Origin: an uncultured Prevotella sp.
GTDB lineage: Bacteria; Bacteroidota; Bacteroidia; Bacteroidales; Bacteroidaceae
NCBI GenBank assembly: GCA_944320105.1
Contig: CALUGA010000003.1
Span: 100,218-164,217 of the forward strand
Length of the DNA stretch: 64,000 bases
Direction: 5' to 3'
Part shown: piece by piece, positions 24,947-33,072 of the stretch
Layout: each line of letters begins with the position of its first letter
Position numbering within the stretch: the stretch's first letter is position 1
Notes under the pieces: model-generated
Seen by the model: the letters and a program-made list of their open reading frames with translations, nothing else
Database searches by the model: none
What the model was told of the DNA's origin: nothing
Made by a program: the position numbers and the translations under genes

Positions 24947-25978
24947 CTAAAACTTGATGCCTACGAAAACGCGGGCGCGCCACTTGAGCGTGCTCACGGC
25001 AAACGCGTCGTAATCGCCCAAGAACGACGTGTTGACCACGGCATTCATCCCGGCGAAGTATCTGTCGAAGTGGCGCACAGCGGCGAGCCGCCCCGCCACC
25101 ACCATGTTAGGGAAGCGGTAGGGCATCTTCTCCTCGCCGCCGGCCGTCTCCATGCGGTTGCGGCTGACCACGACAAACTGCGGCAGCGTGGATATGTGGA
25201 GCAGCCAGTGCCCCTTTACCACCCAGTTGTAGGCATAGCCGGCACCCACGCTGCCGCAAAGCACGCGCAGGCGGGCCGCGCCGCTGCCGAGCACATCGGC
25301 AAAATCGGTCTTGATGCGGCCGCCCACAAACGACACGCCGAGCATGAAGCTGCCCGCGCTGCGCCGCTGGACCCACGACTGCGTGAACGCCGCCGGGAAC
25401 GAGAAGCGGCGGCCGGAAAAAACATAATAGGCGTTTGCCGTCACCATGTCTTGGCTAACGCTGCCCGTAGGTACCTCAACCACGCCCGAGGGTGTCTCAA
25501 CCGTGCCTTCATACGTCTTGGCCGACTGCAAGATGAGGTCGGCGCCAAGGCGGTTGCCATAGGCGTTGAGGTTAAGCTCGTAGTCCTTGTTGCGCCCGGC
25601 GAGCTTGGCGGGGTTGAGTGACAGGCTGAGCGACAGGCCACGGTAGGAGGCAGTGAGGCTCATCGTGTTCTTGGCCTGCGCCCTAAGCAGCGAGCGGCAC
25701 TTATCGCCTTCGCCACTCCATCGAGTGTCGAGGTCGGAGCCAGAAGAGTTCAATGACACTTTGAGGCGAAGCCGCTCGGGGGCGCGGACGATATAAGCCG
25801 TGTCGGCGCGAGGGCGGCGGTGGAGGTCACGCAGGTCGAGCACGCGGTCTACAACGCGCTTGACGCGCCCCAGCGGCATATGGCCGAGGCTGTTGGCAAC
25901 AAGCGTGTCGGCAGGCAACTCCGCCCTGAGCGGCGCGGCAAGCACCAGAGCCACAATCAACAACGTGAACTTGTACAT
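24947..25978 (-). CDS. DUF4421 family outer-membrane protein
   Basis: Start set at 25978 (MYKFTLLIVALVLAAPLRAE), which gives a signal peptide; the longer frame lacks one. 343 residues. The mature protein carries the family pattern DTAYIVRAPERLRLKVSLNSSGSDLDTR, MSLTASYRGLSLSLSLNPAKLAGRNKDYELNL-like strands, and a C-terminal barrel end LKWRARVFVGIKF. DUF4421 proteins are Bacteroidetes barrels of unknown function. Confidence 0.85.
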   Translation of the reverse strand: MYKFTLLIVALVLAAPLRAELPADTLVANSLGHMPLGRVKRVVDRVLDLRDLHRRPRADTAYIVRAPERLRLKVSLNSSGSDLDTRWSGEGDKCRSLLRAQAKNTMSLTASYRGLSLSLSLNPAKLAGRNKDYELNLNAYGNRLGADLILQSAKTYEGTVETPSGVVEVPTGSVSQDMVTANAYYVFSGRRFSFPAAFTQSWVQRRSAGSFMLGVSFVGGRIKTDFADVLGSGAARLRVLCGSVGAGYAYNWVVKGHWLLHISTLPQFVVVSRNRMETAGGEEKMPYRFPNMVVAGRLAAVRHFDRYFAGMNAVVNTSFLGDYDAFAVSTLKWRARVFVGIKF

Positions 25979-26035
25979 CAGTATTATAACGCCACTGGCG
26001 TTTACTTTATTATGCAGGCCATGGCGCACAGACGA

Positions 26036-26094
26036 AAATACGGCAAGTAGGCGATGGCGCACAACTGCACTGCCATCGCCCACTTACCGTATTT
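26036..26094. terminator. Long hairpin between the PorT-like and DUF4421 genes
   Basis: 23-bp arms (26036-26058 and 26072-26094) with two mismatches and a 13-base loop. It probably terminates the PorT-like transcript, which ends at 26157 on the minus strand. Confidence 0.65.
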
Positions 26095-26156
26095 CATGTA
26101 ATGCCGACGCTCGCCCCAAACACTAAACGGAACGAACGGCGAGCCGGAACATCTCT

Positions 26157-26774
26157 TTAGAACCAGTAGGCTGCCGACACCTGCCATGCGTTGGCACGGC
26201 CGCGGGTAACCTGATTCCAAGTGCTGCTGGCCACATCCCACACGTTAACCTCGCCGGTCTTGCCGCAGGCAATGTTGTAGGTGAAGCCCACTTCGAGGTG
26301 GCTGAAAAGGGTTACGCCGGCTCCAACGTTGACGCTGAAGTTGGTTTTGCTCACGTCGTAGTTCACGTCCTCATCCCACTGGAAGCTCTTGTCGCCCACG
26401 GCGAAGCCGAACTGCGGGCCGGCGGCCACGTAAGCACCCACGAGGCTGCTGAAGCCGAAGTTGTAGCGGAGGTTGATGGGGATGTTGATGCTGCGCTGCT
26501 TAACGCTGAGCTTGTCGCCCTCTTCGCCGGCCTCAGCCTCGCGCTGGTCGTAGAGCACTCCGGCATCGAGGCCAAGCCCTGCCAAGGGGATGGTGACCTT
26601 GACCATCGGGCCAACGAAGAAGCCCGTGCGGTTAGACTTGCCTACCACGTCCTGGCTGAAGCTCATGTTGGTTACGTTGAGACCTCCCTTGAGGCCGAAC
26701 TTGATTTGTGCCTGTGCCGAGGTGGCCGTAAGGAGGGCCACTGCGGCGATGATTGCAGTAAAAATTTTCTTCAT
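26157..26774 (-). CDS. PorT-family outer-membrane beta-barrel protein
   Basis: 205 residues from ATG 26774 (MKKIFTAIIAAVALLTATSAQAQ). The mature start IKFGLKGGLNVTNMSF is the standard opening of the eight-strand OMP_b-brl_2/PorT-like family, with NRTGFFVGPMVKVTIPL, INIPINLRYNFGF and a C-terminal aromatic (AAYWF). It lies just downstream of porN but is separated by a terminator-like hairpin, so it is likely its own unit. True PorT is a T9SS accessory; this shorter barrel is a family member and I do not claim orthology. Confidence 0.85.
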   Translation of the reverse strand: MKKIFTAIIAAVALLTATSAQAQIKFGLKGGLNVTNMSFSQDVVGKSNRTGFFVGPMVKVTIPLAGLGLDAGVLYDQREAEAGEEGDKLSVKQRSINIPINLRYNFGFSSLVGAYVAAGPQFGFAVGDKSFQWDEDVNYDVSKTNFSVNVGAGVTLFSHLEVGFTYNIACGKTGEVNVWDVASSTWNQVTRGRANAWQVSAAYWF

Positions 26775-26830
26775 AAGCGTTGTAATTAAGTTAATGATAA
26801 TGGGGTAAAAAATCGTCGTCATATCGCAAG

Positions 26831-26866
26831 CGAGGCCAATTGGGCTTGCCCGTCCAATTGGCCTCG
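26831..26866. terminator. Terminator after the T9SS operon
   Basis: Perfect 13-bp stem CGAGGCCAATTGG (26831-26843) / CCAATTGGCCTCG (26854-26866), just past the stop of porN. Confidence 0.75.
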
Positions 26867-26889
26867 ACTGCCATGGCGCCCGCGTGGGG

Positions 26890-27921
26890 TCAGTGGCGCT
26901 GGCGGCGCACGGTGACACGGGGCGCCCCGGAGCCTGACGACACGCGCTGCGTTGACCCTACCGACGAGCGGCGCGAGCGGCGGCTGCGCTTCTTGGCGGC
27001 CTTGCGGGCGGCCTTCTGGGCCTTGGGGTCGGCCTTGGCTATGCTGTCGAGCGAGTCGCGGCGCGCGGGGTCGCCGAAGATGTTCTTCTCAAACTTGGCC
27101 AGCTCGGCCTCTATGCGCTTCTGTTCCTTGGCGAGCGCGGAGTCGGTGGAGCAATACTGGGCGAGCGTGCGGCCAAGCATATTGGTGGTCTTGTATATCT
27201 TGCCCTCGTAGCGGTTGAGGGTGAAGAAGTCGGCCATGGTCATGGTGGCGGCGTTGTTGAGGTCGCTCGTCATCACCTCCTGGCGCGTGAGGAATGGCTC
27301 AACGTCGGAATACTTCACCCAGAACAGGGGATACTTCGACGGCTCGCCGCCAAAGTCATCGTCGCGCGTCATCACCGGGCAGAAGGCTATCACCTTGCGA
27401 TGGAACGAGGAATTGGCCTGGTCGAAGTATGCACTCTCCTTAAGGTAGTATGCCTTCACCTCGGCCGAGGGTATGTCGCTGTTGTCCACGCGCAGCTTGC
27501 CGTTCTGCTCTTCGTAATAAATGTGGTAGTTGTCGAGCACGGTCTTCATCTTCACCCGGGCGGAGTCGGTGAACGCCTCGTTGCCGTCGAGGCGGTATTC
27601 GTACACGGGTATGTAGCCGTTGAGGGCGAGCTTGAACACAAAGGTGAAGAGGTTGAGCTGCCGGCCTATCGGCTCCACGGGGTAGTAAAGGCCGGCGTTG
27701 GAGTCCTGCATGAGGTCGATCTCGCGGTAAATGTCGCGGCGCCACACCACGTCCTGCGGCATGTCGATGGCCGTTGGGAACATGAGCTGGGCGCGGCGCG
27801 TCATCTGCGGCGAGGCCTGCTGAGCCTTCCTTGCGGCTGCCTGGGCGCGGCGCGCCTTGGGCTGGGCCGTGGCCGATGCGGCCACAAGCGCTATGATGGC
27901 AAAGAACAACAGTCTTTTCAT
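26890..27921 (-). CDS. porN: Type IX secretion system protein PorN/GldN
   Basis: 343 residues with signal peptide MKRLLFFAIIALVAASATAQ. Characteristic PorN/GldN text: DVVWRRDIYREIDLMQDSNAGLYYP-like opening of the domain, RQLNLFTFVFKLALNG, IPVYEYRLDGNEAF, YYLKESAYFDQANSSF and MTMADFFTLNRYEGKIYKTTNMLGRTL. PorN forms the periplasmic ring with the lipoprotein PorK and contacts PorM. The last 45 residues are a Lys/Arg-rich tail (KAARKAAKKRSRRSRR...VTVRRQRH). It ends the operon porP-K-L-M-N. Confidence 0.95.
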   Translation of the reverse strand: MKRLLFFAIIALVAASATAQPKARRAQAAARKAQQASPQMTRRAQLMFPTAIDMPQDVVWRRDIYREIDLMQDSNAGLYYPVEPIGRQLNLFTFVFKLALNGYIPVYEYRLDGNEAFTDSARVKMKTVLDNYHIYYEEQNGKLRVDNSDIPSAEVKAYYLKESAYFDQANSSFHRKVIAFCPVMTRDDDFGGEPSKYPLFWVKYSDVEPFLTRQEVMTSDLNNAATMTMADFFTLNRYEGKIYKTTNMLGRTLAQYCSTDSALAKEQKRIEAELAKFEKNIFGDPARRDSLDSIAKADPKAQKAARKAAKKRSRRSRRSSVGSTQRVSSGSGAPRVTVRRQRH

Positions 27922-27946
27922 ATCTCTATTGGCTTTATGTATGGTT

Positions 27947-29512
27947 TCACTTTATTATGACTTCCATCGAGGTGGGCAACGTGCGCTGCAGCCCGTCGGG
28001 GCCAACGGCGGTGACGCGCGATATGTAGAAGCGGCGGTTGCGGGCCAGGCGGCGGAACGTGGTCTTCTGCCTGGCAGAGAACTTGTCGCCATCGCTCACC
28101 ATGGGAACGGCGTTGCCCATGTTGTCGAAGAACACAGTCTCGAAGCTGAGCACACGGAAGCCTATGTCGAGTATGCCGTCGTCGATGGCGGCTCCAATGC
28201 CGTCGGCTGCCATGAGGCTCGCCTTGCTTAGGTTGCCGCCCTTGTAGCGGGTGGGGTTGCCGTGCTCGTCGGCCATGGCTATGTAGGCAGTGGGGTCTGG
28301 CAGCTTGCGCACACGGAAGGTGAACTGCCCCATCTGCTGCGCGCGGCCTGTGTTTGTTGACATCACGGTGATGGTAACGTCCTTGCCGATGGCCGTGGGG
28401 CGGGCTATGTAGCGGCCCGGGCCAACGGGCTGCAGCGTGCCTCCGGTCATGCTGGCCGTTACCTTGTTGAGCGGCACTCCCGGCACACTGACGCTTATCG
28501 GGTTGCTGTAGCCAGCGTAGAGCATGTTCATGAGGTCGGCCGAAACGGTGGCGCTGGGATCCACCACGGTGTACTTCTGGCTGAAGTCGCGGCGCACACG
28601 CTCGCCGTTGCCGTTGAGCATCTCGATGTAACCGGCCAGGGTGAAGTCGCCGGTGCGCGAGCAAACGGTTTCGTAAAGGCCGTCCTTGAGGTCCATCTTG
28701 CGGTTGCCGATGTATATCTCAGGCACTTGCGTGGTGTCAACGGCGGCCATCACGATGTGGGCGGAGAACTTGTCGCCGCGCACTATGGTCTGTGAGTTGG
28801 GTATGACGAAGGCGTTGAGCGAGTTGACGCGGATGTCCTTGAGGTCGATGTTCGACACGAGCGTATGCAGAACCTCGCCCTCAGCGTAGCGAACGTCGCT
28901 CTGCAACTTCGACAGGAGCGTAACGGCGGCGGCCACGGGCATATCTTCGAACATATATTCCTGCCAGTTTTTGCCCATGGTCTGGATGTTGCGAGGCACG
29001 TCGGTAGACAGGTTGCTGCGTATTATGGCCTGCTGCGTGGGGTCGGTGACCATCTGCAGGATGCGCTCGCGGAACGAGTTGATGGCTGCATACAGCTCTC
29101 CGCCACGCCCGCGGCCCGGCGCGAGCATCACCTGGTTGGCGGCCTCAAGGTCTTCCTTGCCCACGATGTTCTTCACGTCGCCGTCCTCTCCGTCGGCCTC
29201 CCTGACTATTGCCAGCTTCAGTTCGGCGGCGAAGTTGTACAGCGAGTCGCTCATGCGCTTCACGGCCTGGGCCTTGTCGAACCATGCCTTCACCTTGGCG
29301 GGATTGGCCTTGAGCTGCTCCGCAAAGTCATCGTATATCACCTGGTTTTCCTTTGCCGAGTTGGCCGTGGTGCGGCTGAGGCTCTCCTCCACGAGCGAGA
29401 AGCCGTTGAGCACCTCCGTGGAGACGTTCAGCGCGAGCATGGCCATGAGGACGACGTACATCAGGTTGATCATCTTCTGGCGCGGGGAAACCGGTCTCTT
29501 CTTTATTGCCAT
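27947..29512 (-). CDS. porM: Type IX secretion system motor protein PorM/GldM
   Basis: 521 residues from ATG 29512. The cytoplasmic N-terminus MAIKKRPVSPRQKMINLMYV leads into one inner-membrane helix (VVLMAMLALNVSTEVLNGF), which carries the acidic residue needed for proton coupling, then a long periplasmic chain of helical and Ig-like domains reaching the outer membrane. Conserved pieces: WQEYMFEDMPVAAAVTLLSK, FVIPNSQTIVRGDKFSAHIVMA and FRVRKLPDPTAYI. With PorL it forms the rotary motor that powers T9SS. The gap to porN is 25 bp. Confidence 0.96.
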   Translation of the reverse strand: MAIKKRPVSPRQKMINLMYVVLMAMLALNVSTEVLNGFSLVEESLSRTTANSAKENQVIYDDFAEQLKANPAKVKAWFDKAQAVKRMSDSLYNFAAELKLAIVREADGEDGDVKNIVGKEDLEAANQVMLAPGRGRGGELYAAINSFRERILQMVTDPTQQAIIRSNLSTDVPRNIQTMGKNWQEYMFEDMPVAAAVTLLSKLQSDVRYAEGEVLHTLVSNIDLKDIRVNSLNAFVIPNSQTIVRGDKFSAHIVMAAVDTTQVPEIYIGNRKMDLKDGLYETVCSRTGDFTLAGYIEMLNGNGERVRRDFSQKYTVVDPSATVSADLMNMLYAGYSNPISVSVPGVPLNKVTASMTGGTLQPVGPGRYIARPTAIGKDVTITVMSTNTGRAQQMGQFTFRVRKLPDPTAYIAMADEHGNPTRYKGGNLSKASLMAADGIGAAIDDGILDIGFRVLSFETVFFDNMGNAVPMVSDGDKFSARQKTTFRRLARNRRFYISRVTAVGPDGLQRTLPTSMEVIIK

Positions 29513-29570
29513 ATAGTTGTAATTTCCAAATTGGGCGGCAGCGGCCTTGCGGCGGGGCACGCCCTACTCG

Positions 29571-30482
29571 TTAAAACGGAAGCGGGTCCGTGTCGGCCCG
29601 GCCATTGTCGCGCATCGGGGCGGCGGCCTTCATGTTGACGGTCATGGCCTCTATCATGCGCGAATAGATGGCGTTCAGCTCTGCTATCTGCCCGGCCATG
29701 CGCCGCGACTGCTCGTTAATCTGGTCGATGGTGCCAATCTGCGCGCTGGCTCCCTTGAGCTGCATCTCGTAAACCTTGCAGATGCCGGTGAGGGTGCGGT
29801 TGAGGTTCTCCATCTCCTCGGAGTCGCGGGTGAGCCGCTGGCTCTGCTCGGCCACCTTGGCGAGCATCTCCGTGAGGTTGCGCAGCTCGTCGATGTAGTT
29901 GGCGGTGGCCTCCTCCATCTCCTTGGCGGCCTCTTCCATCTCGGGAGTAACCTGCGGCTGCTGTGCCACAAAGGGCTGCCCGGCGGCGATGGCTGCCACC
30001 TGGGCCGGCGATGCGCCCTGACCCAAAGCCTGCCCGGCGCCCTGCTGAGCCTCGGCTGCGGCCTCTGCATCGTCTTGTGGCGCAACTGGCGACGGCCCAC
30101 CTGCGCCACCTATTATTATAGTGCCGCCTCCCTGCACCACAGGTGCGCCAGCGGCAGGAGCCTCGGCGGCCTCTGGCAACGGCCCGGCAGCCTCGTCCTG
30201 CGCCACGCCCTCGGCGAAGGCGTGCGTGGGAAGGTCCTTTCCGTCGGCCGTCTTGTCAAACGGACGGTCGAACGCGGAGATGAAGAACACTATCACCTCG
30301 GTACCCATGCCGATGTAGAGCATGATGTTTGCCCCGGGCAGGTGGGTGAGCTTGAAGAGCGTTCCGAGGATAACGATTGACGCGCCCCAGCTGTATGCAT
30401 AATTGAGGAATGTCTGGCCGGGAACGCTGTCGAGCCACTTCTGCAGCCGGTAGACTATGTTGAACTTGCTATATTCAGTCAT
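29571..30482 (-). CDS. porL: Type IX secretion system motor protein PorL/GldL
   Basis: 303 residues from ATG 30482, overlapping the porK stop by four bases (ATGA). Two inner-membrane helices (SWGASIVILGTLFKLTHLPG and MLYIGMGTEVIVFFISAF) match GldL and include the Glu in the second helix that is essential in the family. The cytoplasmic part is an unusually Pro/Ala/Gly/Gln-rich segment (about residues 75-160), followed by a coiled coil (MEEAAKEMEEATANYIDEL...). The low-complexity segment is longer than I would expect for the family, though I cannot align it here. Confidence 0.95.
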   Translation of the reverse strand: MTEYSKFNIVYRLQKWLDSVPGQTFLNYAYSWGASIVILGTLFKLTHLPGANIMLYIGMGTEVIVFFISAFDRPFDKTADGKDLPTHAFAEGVAQDEAAGPLPEAAEAPAAGAPVVQGGGTIIIGGAGGPSPVAPQDDAEAAAEAQQGAGQALGQGASPAQVAAIAAGQPFVAQQPQVTPEMEEAAKEMEEATANYIDELRNLTEMLAKVAEQSQRLTRDSEEMENLNRTLTGICKVYEMQLKGASAQIGTIDQINEQSRRMAGQIAELNAIYSRMIEAMTVNMKAAAPMRDNGRADTDPLPF

Positions 30483-31936
30483 CTCTTCTTGGATTTTTTG
30501 ATTTTCTCGCTTGTGGTGTTGGCCAGGCTGCGCACGCAACGGAAGCCGATGTACGACCGTGGTTGGTTTTGGTACTCATAGGAGCGCCATGCCGAGCGTA
30601 TGTAAGACTCCGGGTCTTTCCACGACCCGCCGCGCACGCTCTTGCGCTTGAGTGCGTATGGGTCTTCCATGGCGGCCTTGTACTCAAGCTGCGGGTTGAT
30701 GTCGTTCATCATCTCCACGCCCGCCTCGGTGTAGACGGTGCTCGTCCACTCGGCCACGTTGCCCGCCATGTCGTAGAGACCGTTGCTGTTGGCCTGGTAG
30801 ATTCCGGTCTTGCAGGTTATCAGGTTGCCGTCCTTCGTGTAGTTTCCGCCCTCGGGTTTGAAGTTGGCGAAGAAGCAGCCATCGGCGCTTTCGGTGGCCT
30901 CCATCTCCCAGGGGAACTCATCCTGGTTCTTGCCGCGGGCGGCATACTCCCACTCCGCCTCGGTGGGCAGGCGATAGCGCTGCACGTACTGCGCAGCCTT
31001 GCCCAGCCCCTTGAGCAGGAACTCGGTGCGCCAGGCGCAGAAGGCGTTTGCCTGCTCCCAGGTGACGCCCACCACGGGATAATCGTTGTAGGCGGGGTTG
31101 CTGAAGTAGAGGCGCAGGTACGACTCGTTGTCGGCGTTGGGGAAGTCGTTCACCCAGCACGTGGTGTCGGGGTAAATGTTTATGATGTAAGTGTTGAGGA
31201 AGTCCCAAGGGCCGCTTCGCGGGCGGTTGATGGTTTGGCGCACGATGCGCCCCTCATCGTCGATATAGGCCGTATCCTTGGATATCCACACCTGCTCGTC
31301 GGGGTTGGGGCGCACGTCGGTGTTGAGGTTACGCTCCGCCGGGTTGGTGCGGTACTTGCGCTTGGCGGCCTCGGTGTAGTCGTACACTTCAAAGCGGTAG
31401 TTCATCTGGCTCGCGTCGAGCATCTTCTCGCCCGTCACCGGGTTGGTCGTGTAAACGCTCTCGATGGCCCTCAGCTCGTCCTCGTTAGGCTTGCGCGGTA
31501 TGGCCTTCTTCCAGTTGAGGTACGGCTTCACGGGGTCTCCGTTCTCGTCCTCCTCTATCTTGTAAGTCTCGTCGCCGCCGTAAGCAGGGTCTGCCAGTCG
31601 CTCGCGGATGATGGAGTCGCGCACGTAGAAGACGAACTGGCGGTATTGCGAGTTGGTGATTTCCTTCTCGTCCATCCAGAAACCCTCCACCGAGATGTCC
31701 CTCGTGGGCGTTTGCTTGCCCCAGAGGCTGTCCTGCTTGTCGGTGCCCATGCGCAAGTGTCCGCGCGGTATCATCACCATGCCGTATGGCGTAGGCTCGG
31801 AAAAAGCCTTGCCTCCGGTTCCGGTGACCTCTCCGCCGGACGACATGGCCGACTTGCCGCCGAAGCATCCGGTGAGCGCGAGCGCGGCCACGGCGGCCCA
31901 GAGCGAGGTTATGATTGTCCTTTTGTCCATATTCAT
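30479..31936 (-). CDS. porK: Type IX secretion system lipoprotein PorK/GldK
   Basis: 485 residues. The lipoprotein signal has lipobox LTGC (Cys24). An FGE-sulfatase/SUMF1-like domain follows: GMVMIPRGHLRMG, WMDEKEITNSQYRQFV, YPVVGVTWEQANAFCAWR, RLPTEAEWEYAARG, NGLYDMAGNVAEWTS and RGGSWKDPESYIRSAWR, ending with GFRCVRSL. GldK/PorK has this fold without enzymatic activity and forms the outer-membrane-tethered ring with PorN. The start overlaps the porP stop by one base (TAATG). Confidence 0.96.
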   Translation of the reverse strand: MNMDKRTIITSLWAAVAALALTGCFGGKSAMSSGGEVTGTGGKAFSEPTPYGMVMIPRGHLRMGTDKQDSLWGKQTPTRDISVEGFWMDEKEITNSQYRQFVFYVRDSIIRERLADPAYGGDETYKIEEDENGDPVKPYLNWKKAIPRKPNEDELRAIESVYTTNPVTGEKMLDASQMNYRFEVYDYTEAAKRKYRTNPAERNLNTDVRPNPDEQVWISKDTAYIDDEGRIVRQTINRPRSGPWDFLNTYIINIYPDTTCWVNDFPNADNESYLRLYFSNPAYNDYPVVGVTWEQANAFCAWRTEFLLKGLGKAAQYVQRYRLPTEAEWEYAARGKNQDEFPWEMEATESADGCFFANFKPEGGNYTKDGNLITCKTGIYQANSNGLYDMAGNVAEWTSTVYTEAGVEMMNDINPQLEYKAAMEDPYALKRKSVRGGSWKDPESYIRSAWRSYEYQNQPRSYIGFRCVRSLANTTSEKIKKSKKR

Positions 31937-32874
31937 TAGAGTATTCTCACACTTTTATGTTTGTTTCTTCCCTTCTTCCCGAGGTCCATGTCGGTTTGGT
32001 AGCCTATGAATATCTCGTGGCTGCCGTTGCCGATGCTTATGGCCGAGGTATACACCTCGTAGCTATAGCCGAGGCTTACGCCGTGGAAGTTGCCCCCTAC
32101 CATGACGGTGACGGAGTTGGTTGGACTGCAGCCCACGCCGGCGTACATCACTTTCTTGCCGTTGGTGTACTTCACGCGGCCAGTCACGTCCACCCGGTAA
32201 GCCGTTCCGTCGTAGCGCGCCATGACGCTGGGGTGTATTGTTAAGAACGGATTCCTCAGCCTAATATTGTATCCTCCGGTCAAATAATACGTGGGGTCTA
32301 TCTTGAAGCTCTGCGTCTCGCCAATCTCCACGTTAGGCCCGGTGAGGTGCATCACGGAGAAGCCCGCCCACCAGTTGCGGTGCCAATAGTAGAGTCCGAG
32401 TCCGAGGTCGAAGCCGGTGCCGGTGGCGTCCGACGTTGGGAATGCCGGGTCGCTGGGCGTCTCGGTGTCCACGGCGCCGCCGTCGAAGCCCTCGCTGAGC
32501 AGGCCGAGGTTCACTCCCGCGCTTATGTTGCCGCCCAGCAGCGGGTACTTAAGCGCATACTGCAGGGCGAAGCGCTTGTGGGAGAAGAGGCCAATCTCAT
32601 CGTTCATGAACTGCACTCCCACGCCGTGGTAGAGCTTAAGCAGGTAGAAGGGTATGTCGGCCCCGGCGTACATCGTGGCCGGGCTGTTCTCGAAGCCCAC
32701 CATCGTCATGGCGTAGGCCGCCGCTATGTTGAGCTTCTGCTCCTTTCCCACGGAGGCGGGGTTGAACGATGGCTCCATGGCCCAGTAGTGCGAGAAGGCC
32801 GGGTCATACTGCGCCCGCGCGGCCTGGGCCGCGAGCACCGCTACGGTTGATATGGCGAGAAAACGCTTTAACAC
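31936..32874 (-). CDS. porP: PorP/SprF family type IX secretion membrane protein
   Basis: 312 residues with signal peptide MLKRFLAISTVAVLAAQAARAQ. The mature start YDPAFSHYWAMEPSFNPASVG is the signature of PorP/SprF (F.HYw......NPA..G). A 14-strand-like barrel follows, with LKLYHGVGVQFMNDEIGLFSHKR, LGLYYWHRNWWAGFSVMHLT and FLTIHPSVMARYDGT. PorP family members tether T9SS-linked surface proteins. It is the first gene of the porP-K-L-M-N operon. I see no convincing TAnnTTTG box directly in front. Confidence 0.95.
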   Translation of the reverse strand: MLKRFLAISTVAVLAAQAARAQYDPAFSHYWAMEPSFNPASVGKEQKLNIAAAYAMTMVGFENSPATMYAGADIPFYLLKLYHGVGVQFMNDEIGLFSHKRFALQYALKYPLLGGNISAGVNLGLLSEGFDGGAVDTETPSDPAFPTSDATGTGFDLGLGLYYWHRNWWAGFSVMHLTGPNVEIGETQSFKIDPTYYLTGGYNIRLRNPFLTIHPSVMARYDGTAYRVDVTGRVKYTNGKKVMYAGVGCSPTNSVTVMVGGNFHGVSLGYSYEVYTSAISIGNGSHEIFIGYQTDMDLGKKGRNKHKSVRIL

Positions 32875-33003
32875 ATTGATAATAACGCCTGCGGCGCGGT
32901 TTTATTGTACGCGATGCCTTTTTTTGCCACCGCCGGGCGCAGCCCCGCAGCGATGCTGGGCCACCTTCCGGCCCAAGGGGCTGCCGGCCACGGCGCAACG
33001 GCA

Positions 33004-33045
33004 AGCCCCCGCGCAGTGGCCGGCGGGAACCATGGCGCGGGGGCT
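33004..33045. terminator. Terminator after the GH105 gene
   Basis: Perfect 11-bp stem AGCCCCCGCGC (33004-33014) / GCGCGGGGGCT (33035-33045), between the GH105 stop and porP. It would separate the T9SS operon from upstream transcription. Confidence 0.65.
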
Positions 33046-33072
33046 ATAAGGCAGTGGTGGAGCCGCCGGGCA

